Source of the DNA: Flavobacterium sp. | Lineage (GTDB): Bacteria > Bacteroidota > Bacteroidia > Flavobacteriales > Flavobacteriaceae | Direction: 5' to 3' | Assembly: GCF_024305175.1 (NCBI RefSeq) | Contig: NZ_JAMWYY010000026.1 | Span: forward strand, 1-40,325 | Length of the DNA: 40,325 nt | In this document: positions 30,432 through 38,366 of the stretch, piece after piece | Layout: each line of letters opens with the position of its first letter | Position numbering within the stretch: the first letter of the stretch is position 1 | Translations under genes and position numbers: made by a program | The notes under the pieces: model-generated | Told to the model about the DNA's origin: nothing | What the model saw: only the letters and a program-made list of their open reading frames with translations | Databases searched by the model: none

Positions 30432-31469
30432 TTATAAAGAAGCAACTAAATCTCTCCATTCCTGTAATTCAGGAATGCCCGGCTTTCTCTTGCCGAAGAA
30501 CTGAACAATAATCTCGCCCATTTCGTTAAACACCTCTATAGCCGTAACCATACCGTCTTCGGTTGGCTTACGCACTACCCATGTCTGTGCAATCCTGCTC
30601 ATATCAAGGTGCAGGTTAAAGTCAGGGTCCATCACGTTAAACCACTGGTTGTGCCACATGGTTTTGCGCACGGTGCCGGTATGTATCTGTATATTGCCGC
30701 GGTTGCCAACAAACACCATTATAGGCAGTTTTTGTGCAGCAGCGCCTTCCATCATCTTTACTATGGCATCTTTTTCAATCTGTACCGCATAGTCCCCTTC
30801 AGGGGCAAGGCGAAGTGCCTGTGTGCGTGTAACGCCATATTTTTTAAGCATCCCGAAAAATGCATGTGTATCGTTAAGGTTGCGCCAAGACTCGCGGAAG
30901 CCTTCCACATCAATATCAGCATCCGCTTTTTCCTCAAGGTTTAGCGGCACATCCGTTACGGTCTCATCTGTACCCTGGTCATCTGACTTATATTTGGCAA
31001 CAAGTTCCTCAAAGGCGTCATCGTCGCTGTCTTTTGTCAGGTATATTTTATGGATGGCAAGGCCGTCCTTACCAAAAAACTGGAGGCTTTTCCTGTCGCC
31101 GTGCTCGCTTTTCTCCGCTACGGCAAAGGCTTTATCCCAATGGGAGATAAAAATACGCAGGTCGATATCCTCGCCTACAAAAAGCCCTGCAAACGGGCTG
31201 CTGAAGTCAGGGTTAAGGTACACGCCCTTACGTTCGTGCACACATTCTTCATTACGGGTAAGCGCCATAACCTTACCAAGCTTTTCAACTTCTGTAAGTA
31301 TATCAGCAAATTGGGGGCGGAGGCGTGTAACGGTGTCGCCGGCCTGTGTGGCAACAAGTTCGGCTTCGCTAACGCCAAGCTGCTCGGCGGCATTGCGTAT
31401 GCGAAGGTGCGGGTTTTCGGCTTTAAGCGATTCCCATTGGGCTTTAAGTGTATTTGTTATAGTATCCAT
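30432..31469 (-). CDS. hmuS: HmuS/HemS-family heme-handling protein
   Basis: A 345-residue cytoplasmic protein of the HemS/ChuS/HmuS family, which binds heme and in several members releases its iron. Two HemS repeats of about 165 residues are visible: the first with NPHLRIRNAAEQLGVSEAELVAT and LGKVMALTRNEECVHERKG, the second with ALRLAPEGDYAVQIEKDAIVKMMEGAA and IMVFVGNRGNIQIHTG, then WFNVMDPDFNLHLDMSRIAQTWVVRKPTEDG. A possible heme-ligand His lies in the NEECVHERKG segment. Last gene of the minus-strand operon, 17 bases after hmuV. It would supply iron for the adjacent Suf system. Confidence 0.92.
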   Translation of the reverse strand: MDTITNTLKAQWESLKAENPHLRIRNAAEQLGVSEAELVATQAGDTVTRLRPQFADILTEVEKLGKVMALTRNEECVHERKGVYLNPDFSSPFAGLFVGEDIDLRIFISHWDKAFAVAEKSEHGDRKSLQFFGKDGLAIHKIYLTKDSDDDAFEELVAKYKSDDQGTDETVTDVPLNLEEKADADIDVEGFRESWRNLNDTHAFFGMLKKYGVTRTQALRLAPEGDYAVQIEKDAIVKMMEGAAAQKLPIMVFVGNRGNIQIHTGTVRKTMWHNQWFNVMDPDFNLHLDMSRIAQTWVVRKPTEDGMVTAIEVFNEMGEIIVQFFGKRKPGIPELQEWRDLVASL

Positions 31470-31486
31470 GTGCTTTGGGTATTGTA

Positions 31487-32263
31487 TTACGTTCCGAATA
31501 TTATTAATGGGTTTTTATTAACCGGGTTAGGGCATATAGTGCAGGGAAAGTTATATACACCGCTTATTATTTCTTTCGTAAAAACCTTATCGGGCACATC
31601 ATGGCTCACAATCCTGCCTTTTTTCATCAGCAGCACGCGGTCGGCAAACTGTGCGGCAAGGTTAAGGTCGTGCAGTACCATTACGGCTGTATTGCCGCGG
31701 CCTGTAAAGTTCTTTATGGTGTGCAGTATGCGGTGCTGGTGCAATACATCAAGGTTATTTAGCGGTTCATCTAAAAATACCAGCTTGTGCGCCACATCAT
31801 TATCAAGCTGCGCCAGTACCCTTGCCAGGTGAACGCGCTGTTTTTCGCCACCGGAAAGAGTGTTATAGTCGCGTGCGGCAAGCGTGGTAACATCGGTTTC
31901 CTGCATGGCTTTGGCAACTGCATCGTGGTCGGATTTGTGCGGCGCGGCGTTAAAATACGGGTAGCGGCCCATCATTACCACATCTTTAACCGATAATGGT
32001 ATATCCTGGCTGTTGCTTTGTGAAAATTTAGCCTTGTGATGCGGCAGCTCTTTCTCATCCCAGTCTTCAAAAGTTTTCTTTTTAAAGAAAATAGGCTCTT
32101 CGTTTTTGCCCATTTCGTTGGCAAGCATGCTCAATAGTGTAGATTTGCCTGCACCGTTGGGGCCCACAATAACCAAAAGTTCGCCATAGCCCACCGAAAC
32201 ATCTATGTTTTGCAGGATGGCAAACTTGCGTTGCGAGTATGATATTTTATAAGCTTCGAGCAT
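31487..32263 (-). CDS. hmuV: Heme ABC transporter ATP-binding protein
   Basis: ATPase subunit of the HmuTUV importer, 258 residues. Walker A GPNGAGKST (34-42), Q-loop region AKFSQSN, signature LSGGEKQRVHLARVLAQL, Walker B KLVFLDEPL and H-loop VLHDLNLAAQFAD. The C-terminus (NFPCTICPNPVNKNP) holds a CxxC not needed for ATPase function. Follows hmuU after five bases. Sequence alone fits the wider FepC/BtuD/HmuV clade; heme assignment comes from HmuS and HmuY beside it. Confidence 0.93.
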   Translation of the reverse strand: MLEAYKISYSQRKFAILQNIDVSVGYGELLVIVGPNGAGKSTLLSMLANEMGKNEEPIFFKKKTFEDWDEKELPHHKAKFSQSNSQDIPLSVKDVVMMGRYPYFNAAPHKSDHDAVAKAMQETDVTTLAARDYNTLSGGEKQRVHLARVLAQLDNDVAHKLVFLDEPLNNLDVLHQHRILHTIKNFTGRGNTAVMVLHDLNLAAQFADRVLLMKKGRIVSHDVPDKVFTKEIISGVYNFPCTICPNPVNKNPLIIFGT

Positions 32264-32268
32264 AACTC

Positions 32269-33306
32269 TTACTGCATTGATTTCCTGTTTTTAACTAAAA
32301 TGGCAATAAATATGGGCGCGCCCATAAAAGCCGTAAGTATGCCTATCGGCACTTCTGACGGTGCGGCTATAGTGCGGCTCACAGTGTCGGCAGCCAGCAG
32401 CAGCACGCTGCCCAGTATGGCCGACATCGGTAATATTATGTGATAGTTCGATTTAAATATCAGCCTGAGGATATAAGGCACTATAAGCCCCACAAAGCCT
32501 ATTGTACCGGCAAAAGCTACCGATGTGCCAACCATGAGTGCCGTAAACAGCACAATCTGTTTTTTAATGCGTTCTACAGGTATGCCCAGGTGCTGTGCAT
32601 CGCGCTCGCCAAGCATCATGGCATTTAATGCCTTGCCTTTGTTGATTAAAAATGCATACGAAACGATTATTATAACGGTAAGTATGGCATTTTTTGTCCA
32701 TGTGGCGCCGCCCAGGCTGCCCAGGTTCCAAAAGGTAAGGTCGCGCAGTTGCTCTTCTTTACTGATGTAGATAAGAAAACCTGTAACGGCAAAGCCAAGC
32801 GCTGTTATGGCGACACCCGAAAGCAGCATTATTATTACATTTGTTTTGCCGTTGCTGGTAGATATGCGGTAAACTGTAACCATTGTGAACAATGCACCTA
32901 AAAATGCCATAAAGCTTAACAGCGAAAAATGGAAAACCTCGGGGATATAGGGCCTTATTGATGCGCCAAGCACAATAGCAAGCGCGGCGAATAAAGAGGC
33001 TCCGCTGGTTATCCCGATGAGGTCGGGCGTTGCAAGCGGGTTTTTAAACATGCCCTGCAGACACGTGCCCGAAACTGCCAGTGCACTGCCTATCAGTATG
33101 GCCATGCTTATGCGCGGCAGGCGTAAATCCATCATTACAAAACGGTCGCTTTCTGATAATGTGCTGTCGTTGGTTATTAGCCCTTTCAGTACTTCTGCAA
33201 CCGAATATTTTTCAAAAACATATACACCCATATACAGCGATAGTACTGCTAAAGAAAGTAGCAGTACCGTACTGGCAAGTATGTATATGGAAAGTTTATT
33301 TTGCAT
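32269..33306 (-). CDS. hmuU: Heme ABC transporter permease (FecCD family)
   Basis: Inner-membrane permease, 345 residues, with about ten transmembrane helices of the BtuC/FecCD type. Recognisable blocks are LRLPRISMAILIGSALAVSGTCLQGMFKNPLATPDLIGITSGAS, NVIIMLLSGVA, MLGERDAQHLGIPVERIKK (the cytoplasmic loop contacting the ATPase) and GFVGLIVPYILRLIFKSNYHIILPMSA. The ATG lies inside the 3' end of hmuT (11-base overlap), indicating tight coupling. Single permease gene, so the transporter would be a homodimer. Confidence 0.94.
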   Translation of the reverse strand: MQNKLSIYILASTVLLLSLAVLSLYMGVYVFEKYSVAEVLKGLITNDSTLSESDRFVMMDLRLPRISMAILIGSALAVSGTCLQGMFKNPLATPDLIGITSGASLFAALAIVLGASIRPYIPEVFHFSLLSFMAFLGALFTMVTVYRISTSNGKTNVIIMLLSGVAITALGFAVTGFLIYISKEEQLRDLTFWNLGSLGGATWTKNAILTVIIIVSYAFLINKGKALNAMMLGERDAQHLGIPVERIKKQIVLFTALMVGTSVAFAGTIGFVGLIVPYILRLIFKSNYHIILPMSAILGSVLLLAADTVSRTIAAPSEVPIGILTAFMGAPIFIAILVKNRKSMQ

Positions 33307-34186
33307 TCTCCTGAAACTTGCTGTTCAGTGTTGCGGCAGCTTCGCCCAAACGTGGCCCGAACCCCGAAAGCAGGGCACCATCCATAGCAATAATTTTCTT
33401 GTTTTTGCCGGCGTTCGTTTTTTCTATACCCTGAATTTTAAGTACACCCTGCTCTCCGCCAAGGCTTTGTATACCCGAGTCGAACATTAGTATAACATCC
33501 GGGTTGGCCTGTATTAGGGCTTCAGCGGTTAATGGCTTGTAATCTTCAAAATCGGTAACGGCATTTTTACCGCCTGCAAGCTCTATCACTTTATCAACCG
33601 GTGTGTTCTTGCCGCCCACCATTAGTGTACCTGCACCACGCGCATAAATAAACAATACTTTTGGCTGTATTTTAAGCTGCTCAACACCTTTCAGGTCAGT
33701 ATCAATCTTATCCTGCAGTTTTTGTGCCCCTTCGCTTTGCAGCACTGTAGCTACCTGCCCTATCAGCATTTTAGTGCCTTCGGCGGTATAGTCCCTGTCA
33801 AAAACACGCACATCAACTTTAGCCAGTTTAATCTTTTCAGTAAGTTCCGGGCTAAGGTCTTCGTTGGTGGCTAAAATAAGCTCAGGCTTTTCTGCCATAA
33901 GCGCTTCTATAGAGATACTCCTTACATGCCCCAGGTCTTTAGCCGAATTCTTAATACCTTCAGGGTAGGTACTGGTAACATCAACAGCTACTATCTGGTC
34001 CTGGTGTCCCAGTGCACTAATTATCTCTGTAAGCGCACCGTTTAAGGAGATGATTCTTCTTTTTTCAACTTTCGCAACTGTGTCAGTTGCAGTTGTTTTT
34101 TCTTCAGGAGCCTGTTGCTCTTTTTTGCACGATGCAGTTGCCAGTATCAGTAAGGCAACAGCCGTAAATTTTGCTATATGCTTCAT
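33296..34186 (-). CDS. hmuT: Heme ABC transporter substrate-binding lipoprotein
   Basis: Periplasmic heme-binding subunit, 296 residues from ATG 34186. It has a lipoprotein signal (lipobox ATASC) followed by a Thr/Glu-rich linker, then the class III binding-protein fold: RRIISLNGALTEIISALGHQDQIVAVDVTSTYPEGIK, IEALMAEKPELILAT, and the C-terminal lobe with YARGAGTLMVGGKNTPVDKVIELAGG. The upstream in-frame TTG at 34228 is rejected: it is the last three bases of the TAGATTTG -7 box. First gene of hmuTUVS. Confidence 0.92.
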   Translation of the reverse strand: MKHIAKFTAVALLILATASCKKEQQAPEEKTTATDTVAKVEKRRIISLNGALTEIISALGHQDQIVAVDVTSTYPEGIKNSAKDLGHVRSISIEALMAEKPELILATNEDLSPELTEKIKLAKVDVRVFDRDYTAEGTKMLIGQVATVLQSEGAQKLQDKIDTDLKGVEQLKIQPKVLFIYARGAGTLMVGGKNTPVDKVIELAGGKNAVTDFEDYKPLTAEALIQANPDVILMFDSGIQSLGGEQGVLKIQGIEKTNAGKNKKIIAMDGALLSGFGPRLGEAAATLNSKFQENAK

Positions 34187-34204
34187 TGGTAAGCGAATAT
34201 TGTT

Positions 34205-34219
34205 TTTATTGAATCTAAA
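34205..34219 (-). promoter_or_regulatory. Candidate iron-responsive operator (hmuT)
   Basis: Minus-strand TTTAGATTCAATAAA, six bases after the -7 box. It shares TTTAGA-T-AAT with the sufA and TonB receptor sites. Confidence 0.45.
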
Positions 34220-34225
34220 TAATGG

Positions 34226-34233
34226 CAAATCTA
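34226..34233 (-). promoter_or_regulatory. -7 box of hmuTUVS
   Basis: TAGATTTG, identical to the -7 box of the TonB receptor operon. Confidence 0.6.
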
Positions 34234-34238
34234 TAGCT

Positions 34239-34262
34239 TTTTATTTAGAATGAAAAAAAATA
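34239..34262. repeat. TTTATTTAGAAT element, copy 2 (upstream of hmuT)
   Basis: Near copy of 26997-27020, lying just upstream of the hmuT -7 box and about 75 bases upstream of the sufS -7 box. Confidence 0.4.
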
Positions 34263-34333
34263 AGCTGTTAAATTGTACTGTTGGGATATTCTTAAAACCA
34301 CCTTTAAAAATCTGTTTTTAAAAAAACAAGCCG

Positions 34334-34341
34334 TAACTTTG
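34334..34341 (+). promoter_or_regulatory. -7 box of sufS
   Basis: TAACTTTG, matching TAnnTTTG, 42 bases before the sufS ATG. It shows that the second suf unit starts its own transcript. No TTTAGA element follows it. Confidence 0.55.
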
Positions 34342-34383
34342 CAGTTGCTTTTAAAAGCATAATAGTATAAATCAGTAATTAAG

Positions 34384-35598
34384 ATGTTCGATATAAATAA
34401 AGTCAGGGAAGACTTCCCCATACTTAACCAAAAAGTAAACGGCAAGCCGCTTATTTATTTTGATAATGCTGCCACTTCGCAAAAGCCGCAGGTGGTTATA
34501 GATGCTATTTCGGGCTATTACAGCACTATAAATGCTAACATCCACCGCGGGGTACACGCGCTTAGCCAGCTTGCCACAGATGCTTATGAAGTTTCCAGGC
34601 AGAAGATACAAAAGCACATTAATGCAAAGCACAGCCACGAAGTACTGTTTACCACAGGTACCACCCACGGTATTAACCTTGTAGCCAGCGGGTTTTCTAA
34701 ATTCGTGAAGGAAGGCGACAAGGTTATGGTTAGCGCAATGGAACACCACAGCAACATTGTGCCGTGGCAAATGCTCTGCGAAAGGGCAGGTGCCACACTC
34801 GTGGTTATACCCATGAATAACAAGGGAGAGCTTATACTGGAAGAGTATGAGAAACTGCTTGATGAAAGGGTTAAAATTGTAACCGTAAACCATATATCAA
34901 ACTCACTGGGTACTATTAACCCTGTAAAATATATTATAGATAAGGCCCATGCTGTAGGCGCTGCTGTTTTAATAGACGGCGCTCAGGCTGCCCCGCACCT
35001 TCAGCCGGATATGCAGGCACTTGATTGCGATTTTTATACCTTCTCGGGACACAAGGCATGCGGGCCAACCGGCAGCGGTGTGCTGTACGGAAAGGAAGAA
35101 TGGCTCAACAAACTGCCGCCTTACCAGGGTGGCGGCGAAATGATTAAGGAAGTACGCTTTGAAAAAAGTACCTATGCCGACCTGCCCCATAAGTTTGAAG
35201 CAGGCACGCCAAACATTGAAGGCGGTATAGTGCTGGGCACCGCAATAGATTACCTGAACCAGGTTGGGCTGCACAATATAATGGCGTATGAGCAGGAGCT
35301 GCTTAGCTATGGCACGCAAAAGCTACAGGAAATTGAAGGGCTGAAAATTATTGGTACTGCCGATAATAAAACATCTGTTATCTCTTTTGTTATTGATGGC
35401 ATACACCCGTATGATATTGGCGCCATTGTAGACAAAATGGGTATAGCCGTGCGCACGGGCCACCATTGCACACAGCCCGTTATGGAGTTTTTCAACGTTC
35501 CGGGTACGGTAAGGGCTTCCTTCTCGTTTTACAATACCAAAGAAGAAATAGATGCTTTGGCTGCTGCGGTAGTTAAAGCTAAAAATATGCTAAGCTAA
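34384..35598 (+). CDS. sufS: Cysteine desulfurase SufS
   Basis: PLP-dependent enzyme, 404 residues, that removes sulfur from L-cysteine as a persulfide for Fe-S assembly. The PLP lysine is Lys224 in FSGHKACGPTGSG. The persulfide-forming cysteine is Cys362 in RTGHHCTQPVM, the short-loop group II (SufS) type. N-terminal FPILNQKVNGKPLIYFDNAATSQKP and the ANIHRGVHALSQLATDAYE block are SufS-typical. Sulfur passes to SufE, encoded two genes on. It is separated from sufD by the heme cassette, whereas in many Bacteroidota sufS follows sufD directly. Confidence 0.96.
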   Translation: MFDINKVREDFPILNQKVNGKPLIYFDNAATSQKPQVVIDAISGYYSTINANIHRGVHALSQLATDAYEVSRQKIQKHINAKHSHEVLFTTGTTHGINLVASGFSKFVKEGDKVMVSAMEHHSNIVPWQMLCERAGATLVVIPMNNKGELILEEYEKLLDERVKIVTVNHISNSLGTINPVKYIIDKAHAVGAAVLIDGAQAAPHLQPDMQALDCDFYTFSGHKACGPTGSGVLYGKEEWLNKLPPYQGGGEMIKEVRFEKSTYADLPHKFEAGTPNIEGGIVLGTAIDYLNQVGLHNIMAYEQELLSYGTQKLQEIEGLKIIGTADNKTSVISFVIDGIHPYDIGAIVDKMGIAVRTGHHCTQPVMEFFNVPGTVRASFSFYNTKEEIDALAAAVVKAKNMLS

Positions 35599-35616
35599 AT
35601 TTACTATTTTAGTGAT

Positions 35617-36066
35617 ATGAAAAAGATATTCCCTTTAGTTGCTGTTTTAGTGTTAGTATTGGTGTCATGTGCGGCTAAGCATAAGGTAGATGATAAGGCT
35701 GAGCCGGTTAGCGTAGCTTATAAAGCAATGACACGCGGTACTCAAAAAGAAATCCTGATTACAGATAAAAACTATACAGATATCACTGTGAGGAGGGGAG
35801 AGGAAATAAAAGGCAAAGGCAGCGTAACACCAAATCAATGGAAGGCAATTGTAACAGAAGCATCTAAACTGGATTACAGCAGTCTTAACACTATGAGTGT
35901 GCCGAGCGCAAAGCATCAGTTTGATGGTGCACTTGCCGCTAATGTAATTATAACAACTGCCGACAGCACCTACCAAAGTGTTACTTTTGACCACGGCAAC
36001 CCGCCGGCTGAACTGAAACCGCTTCTTGAAGCAATGGCTGAGGTTACAGGAAGCCTAAACAATTAA
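35617..36066 (+). CDS. Small lipoprotein inside the suf operon
   Basis: A 149-residue lipoprotein (lipobox LVSC, Cys18) of unknown function. The mature part is a small alpha/beta domain with VAYKAMTRGTQKEILITDKNYTDITVRRG, QWKAIVTEASKLDYSSLNTM and a C-terminal FDHGNPPAELKPLLEAMAEV helix. It looks like the Bacteroidota proteins found between sufS and sufE, but I know of no tested role. It follows sufS by 18 bases and precedes sufE by five, so it is co-transcribed. An exported lipoprotein in a cytosolic Fe-S pathway is unexpected. It may only be a passenger. Confidence 0.8.
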   Translation: MKKIFPLVAVLVLVLVSCAAKHKVDDKAEPVSVAYKAMTRGTQKEILITDKNYTDITVRRGEEIKGKGSVTPNQWKAIVTEASKLDYSSLNTMSVPSAKHQFDGALAANVIITTADSTYQSVTFDHGNPPAELKPLLEAMAEVTGSLNN

Positions 36067-36071
36067 TACAA

Positions 36072-36491
36072 ATGACAATTAAAGACATACAGGAAGAAAT
36101 AATAGATGAATTTTCGATGTTTGACGACTGGGACGAGCGTTACCAGTATGTTATAGACCTCGGGAAGACATTACCCCTTGCCGAAGAGCAGTATAAAACC
36201 GACGATAACATTATTAAAGGCTGCCAGAGCCGCGTTTGGCTTCACGCTGAGCAGAAGGATGACAAAGTTTTTTTTACGGCTGACAGCGACGCTATTTTAA
36301 CGAAAGGCATAATCGCAATATTAATCCGTGTATTCTCCGGGCAGGAGCCTAAAGACATACTGGAAGCCGATACCGGATTTATAGATGAGATCGGTTTAAA
36401 GGAGCACCTATCGCCAACAAGGGCAAACGGGCTTGTTTCGATGGTAAAACAGATAAAAATGTATGCGCTTGCTTTCAGCGCCAAAAATTAA
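36072..36491 (+). CDS. sufE: Sulfur acceptor SufE
   Basis: A 139-residue protein that takes persulfide sulfur from SufS Cys362 and hands it to SufB. The acceptor is Cys51 in DNIIKGCQSRVWL, in the usual loop. Further family marks are DDWDERYQYVIDLGKTLPLAEEQYKTD and the C-terminal LSPTRANGLVSMVKQIK. Five bases separate it from the lipoprotein stop and five from the SufT-like start. Confidence 0.95.
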   Translation: MTIKDIQEEIIDEFSMFDDWDERYQYVIDLGKTLPLAEEQYKTDDNIIKGCQSRVWLHAEQKDDKVFFTADSDAILTKGIIAILIRVFSGQEPKDILEADTGFIDEIGLKEHLSPTRANGLVSMVKQIKMYALAFSAKN

Positions 36492-36496
36492 TACTT

Positions 36497-36820
36497 ATGG
36501 AACCGCAAATAGATACTGCACAGCTTGGGGAAGAAATTGTAAAGGTGCTTAAAACCATCTACGACCCCGAAATTCCGGTTGATATATATGAGCTTGGGCT
36601 TATTTATGATGTTATGGTAAGCACCGATAACGAGGTGAAGATACTCATGACGCTCACATCGCCTAACTGCCCTGTTGCCGAAAGCCTTCCGGCTGAGGTA
36701 GAGGAGAAGATATCCAAAATAGAACATGTAAAATCTACGGAAGTGGAAATCACTTTCGACCCGCCGTGGACGCGCGACCTTATGAGTGAAGAGGCCAAGC
36801 TGGAGCTTGGGATGTTGTAA
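36497..36820 (+). CDS. SufT-like MIP18/DUF59 Fe-S assembly protein
   Basis: A 107-residue DUF59/MIP18-family protein, often labelled SUF system assembly protein or SufT, that helps Fe-S cluster maturation. Marks are VLKTIYDPEIPVDIYELGLIYDV, MTLTSPNCPVAESLP with the conserved Cys58, and EITFDPPWTRDLMSEEAKLELGM. It is co-transcribed with sufE and followed after 16 bases by DUF2480. Confidence 0.92.
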   Translation: MEPQIDTAQLGEEIVKVLKTIYDPEIPVDIYELGLIYDVMVSTDNEVKILMTLTSPNCPVAESLPAEVEEKISKIEHVKSTEVEITFDPPWTRDLMSEEAKLELGML

Positions 36821-36836
36821 AATTTATTAGCTTGTT

Positions 36837-37346
36837 ATGGAAGAACAGCAAATTATTAACCGTGTCGCCAATAGTGTTTTGCAGGTTTTTGACCTTGAGG
36901 ATTACTATCCTGAAGGTGAACGTGTTTCGCTTGATATTTCACAATGGCTTTTGGAAGGTTTTGTACTCCGCGAGAAAGATTTTCGCGAATCGCTTAAAAA
37001 TTACAACTGGCAACAGTTTCAGGATAGCTATGTAGCCCTGCATTGCAGTACCGATGCCATAGTTCCTGCATGGGCCTATATGCTGGTAACTGTTTACCTG
37101 CAACCTTATGCCAAAGCAGTTGTACAGGGCAGCGTTAACGATATTAATATTCACCTTTACCGCGAAATTCTCTCAAATATCGATTATACAGAATATGTTG
37201 GCAAGCCTGTGATTGTAAAAGGCTGTTCACGCAAGCCCGTGCCGCAGGAGGCTTATGTAATGGCAGTACAGCACTTAATGCCGGTTGCCAAAAGCCTTAT
37301 GTTTGGCGAAGCCTGCTCATCGGTACCGTTGTACAAGAAGAAGTAA
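36837..37346 (+). CDS. DUF2480 protein
   Basis: A 169-residue cytoplasmic protein of the DUF2480 family, found in Bacteroidota near suf genes and of unknown function. Family features: NRVANSVLQVFDLEDYYPEGERVSLDISQWLLEGFVLREKDFRE, then LHCSTDAIVPAWAYMLVTVYL, and the end KPVIVKGCSRKPVPQEAYVMAVQHLMPVAKSLMFGEACSSVPLYKK. Two conserved cysteines (in KGCSRK and EACSSV) could bind metal or a cluster. It closes the sufS unit. Confidence 0.88.
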   Translation: MEEQQIINRVANSVLQVFDLEDYYPEGERVSLDISQWLLEGFVLREKDFRESLKNYNWQQFQDSYVALHCSTDAIVPAWAYMLVTVYLQPYAKAVVQGSVNDINIHLYREILSNIDYTEYVGKPVIVKGCSRKPVPQEAYVMAVQHLMPVAKSLMFGEACSSVPLYKKK

Positions 37347-37376
37347 TTTTTTAACTTATTCAAATTTTCAAATGGC

Positions 37377-37384
37377 TATATTTG
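37377..37384 (+). promoter_or_regulatory. -7 box of the DUF3078 gene
   Basis: TATATTTG, 18 bases before the ATG at 37403, suggesting the DUF3078 gene has its own promoter besides read-through from DUF2480. Confidence 0.5.
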
Positions 37385-37402
37385 TTTTAAACTCGTATAG
37401 CA

Positions 37403-38290
37403 ATGAAAAATAAATTACTTTTTTTATGCTGCGCTTTCAGCGTTCTTACTGCAAGCGCACAGGATGAAGACACCCCGCAGGCCGATAATGACACTATTGG
37501 CCCCTGGACTAAAAAAGGAAATGCTTCTTTCCTTTTTAACCAAAGTACATTTGATAACTGGCTGCCCGGCGGTGAAAATAATATTTCCGGAAGCCTGGGT
37601 GTTAATTATGACATTAATTACAAGAAAGAAGACTGGACATGGGACAACAAACTGATGGCTTCTTATGGTATTGTTAAAACCCGTAACAGTGCCTTTGCCA
37701 AGAAAACCGATGATAGGCTCGAAATAAATTCTATTTTAGGAAAGCAGATAACAGACCGTTGGTATTATTCTGCATTCCTTAATTTTAAAACACAGTTTAC
37801 AAAAGGTTACCAGTATTCTACTAATGAAGACGGTGCCGAGATAAGGGATGAATATACTAATTTCCTTTCGCCGGGTTATTTGTTAGTTGGTCCCGGTGTG
37901 CTGTACAAGCGCGATGACAACTTTAAATTTAACTTATCTCCCGCCACTTCTAAGTTTACTTTTGTAGATGCTAAATATACCCTTCCTGACGCTGCCTATT
38001 TTGGTGTGGATGAAGGTGAGACTTTGCGTTATGAGCTTGGGTTTAATGCATCGGCTTACTGGAAGCTGGATGTAATTGCCAACGTTACTTTCGAGAACAT
38101 ACTAAACCTTTACAGCAATTACCTCGAAGATCCGCAAAATGTAGATATCGATTATCAGCTTAACATTGTGATGAAGATTAACCGTTACCTTACTACTAAT
38201 TTATCATTCCAGACGGTTTATGACGACAATGCCTTTAAAGGCTTCCAGATTAGGCAGGTATTTGGCGTTGCTGCCAATTATGGTTTTTGA
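37403..38290 (+). CDS. DUF3078 outer-membrane beta-barrel protein
   Basis: A 295-residue secreted protein. A signal peptide ends at ASAQ (residue 19), followed by a barrel-like pattern of alternating strands: GNASFLFNQSTFDNWLPGGENNISGSLGVNYDINYKKEDWTWDNKL, TDDRLEINSILGKQI and a final aromatic strand GVAANYGF that fits BAM recognition. The family is Bacteroidota-specific with no tested role; its place after DUF2480 is conserved. It is the last plus-strand gene before a strong terminator. Confidence 0.88.
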   Translation: MKNKLLFLCCAFSVLTASAQDEDTPQADNDTIGPWTKKGNASFLFNQSTFDNWLPGGENNISGSLGVNYDINYKKEDWTWDNKLMASYGIVKTRNSAFAKKTDDRLEINSILGKQITDRWYYSAFLNFKTQFTKGYQYSTNEDGAEIRDEYTNFLSPGYLLVGPGVLYKRDDNFKFNLSPATSKFTFVDAKYTLPDAAYFGVDEGETLRYELGFNASAYWKLDVIANVTFENILNLYSNYLEDPQNVDIDYQLNIVMKINRYLTTNLSFQTVYDDNAFKGFQIRQVFGVAANYGF

Positions 38291-38314
38291 TTTTTAATAA
38301 TCAGAGATAAAGCA

Positions 38315-38342
38315 AAACCCCCGCAGCACGCTGCGGGGGTTT
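38315..38342. terminator. Strong bidirectional terminator
   Basis: A perfect 12-bp stem AAACCCCCGCAG / CTGCGGGGGTTT with loop CACG, between the convergent DUF3078 and PorE-like genes. Confidence 0.9.
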
Positions 38343-38366
38343 CTTATTTATTGATGGGTGGGTTGT

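Noticed and set aside
34384..37346. Further S23-like or inverted-repeat elements in the second suf unit
   Set aside because: Gaps there are 5-18 bases and contain no repeat arms; the elements are confined to the first unit.
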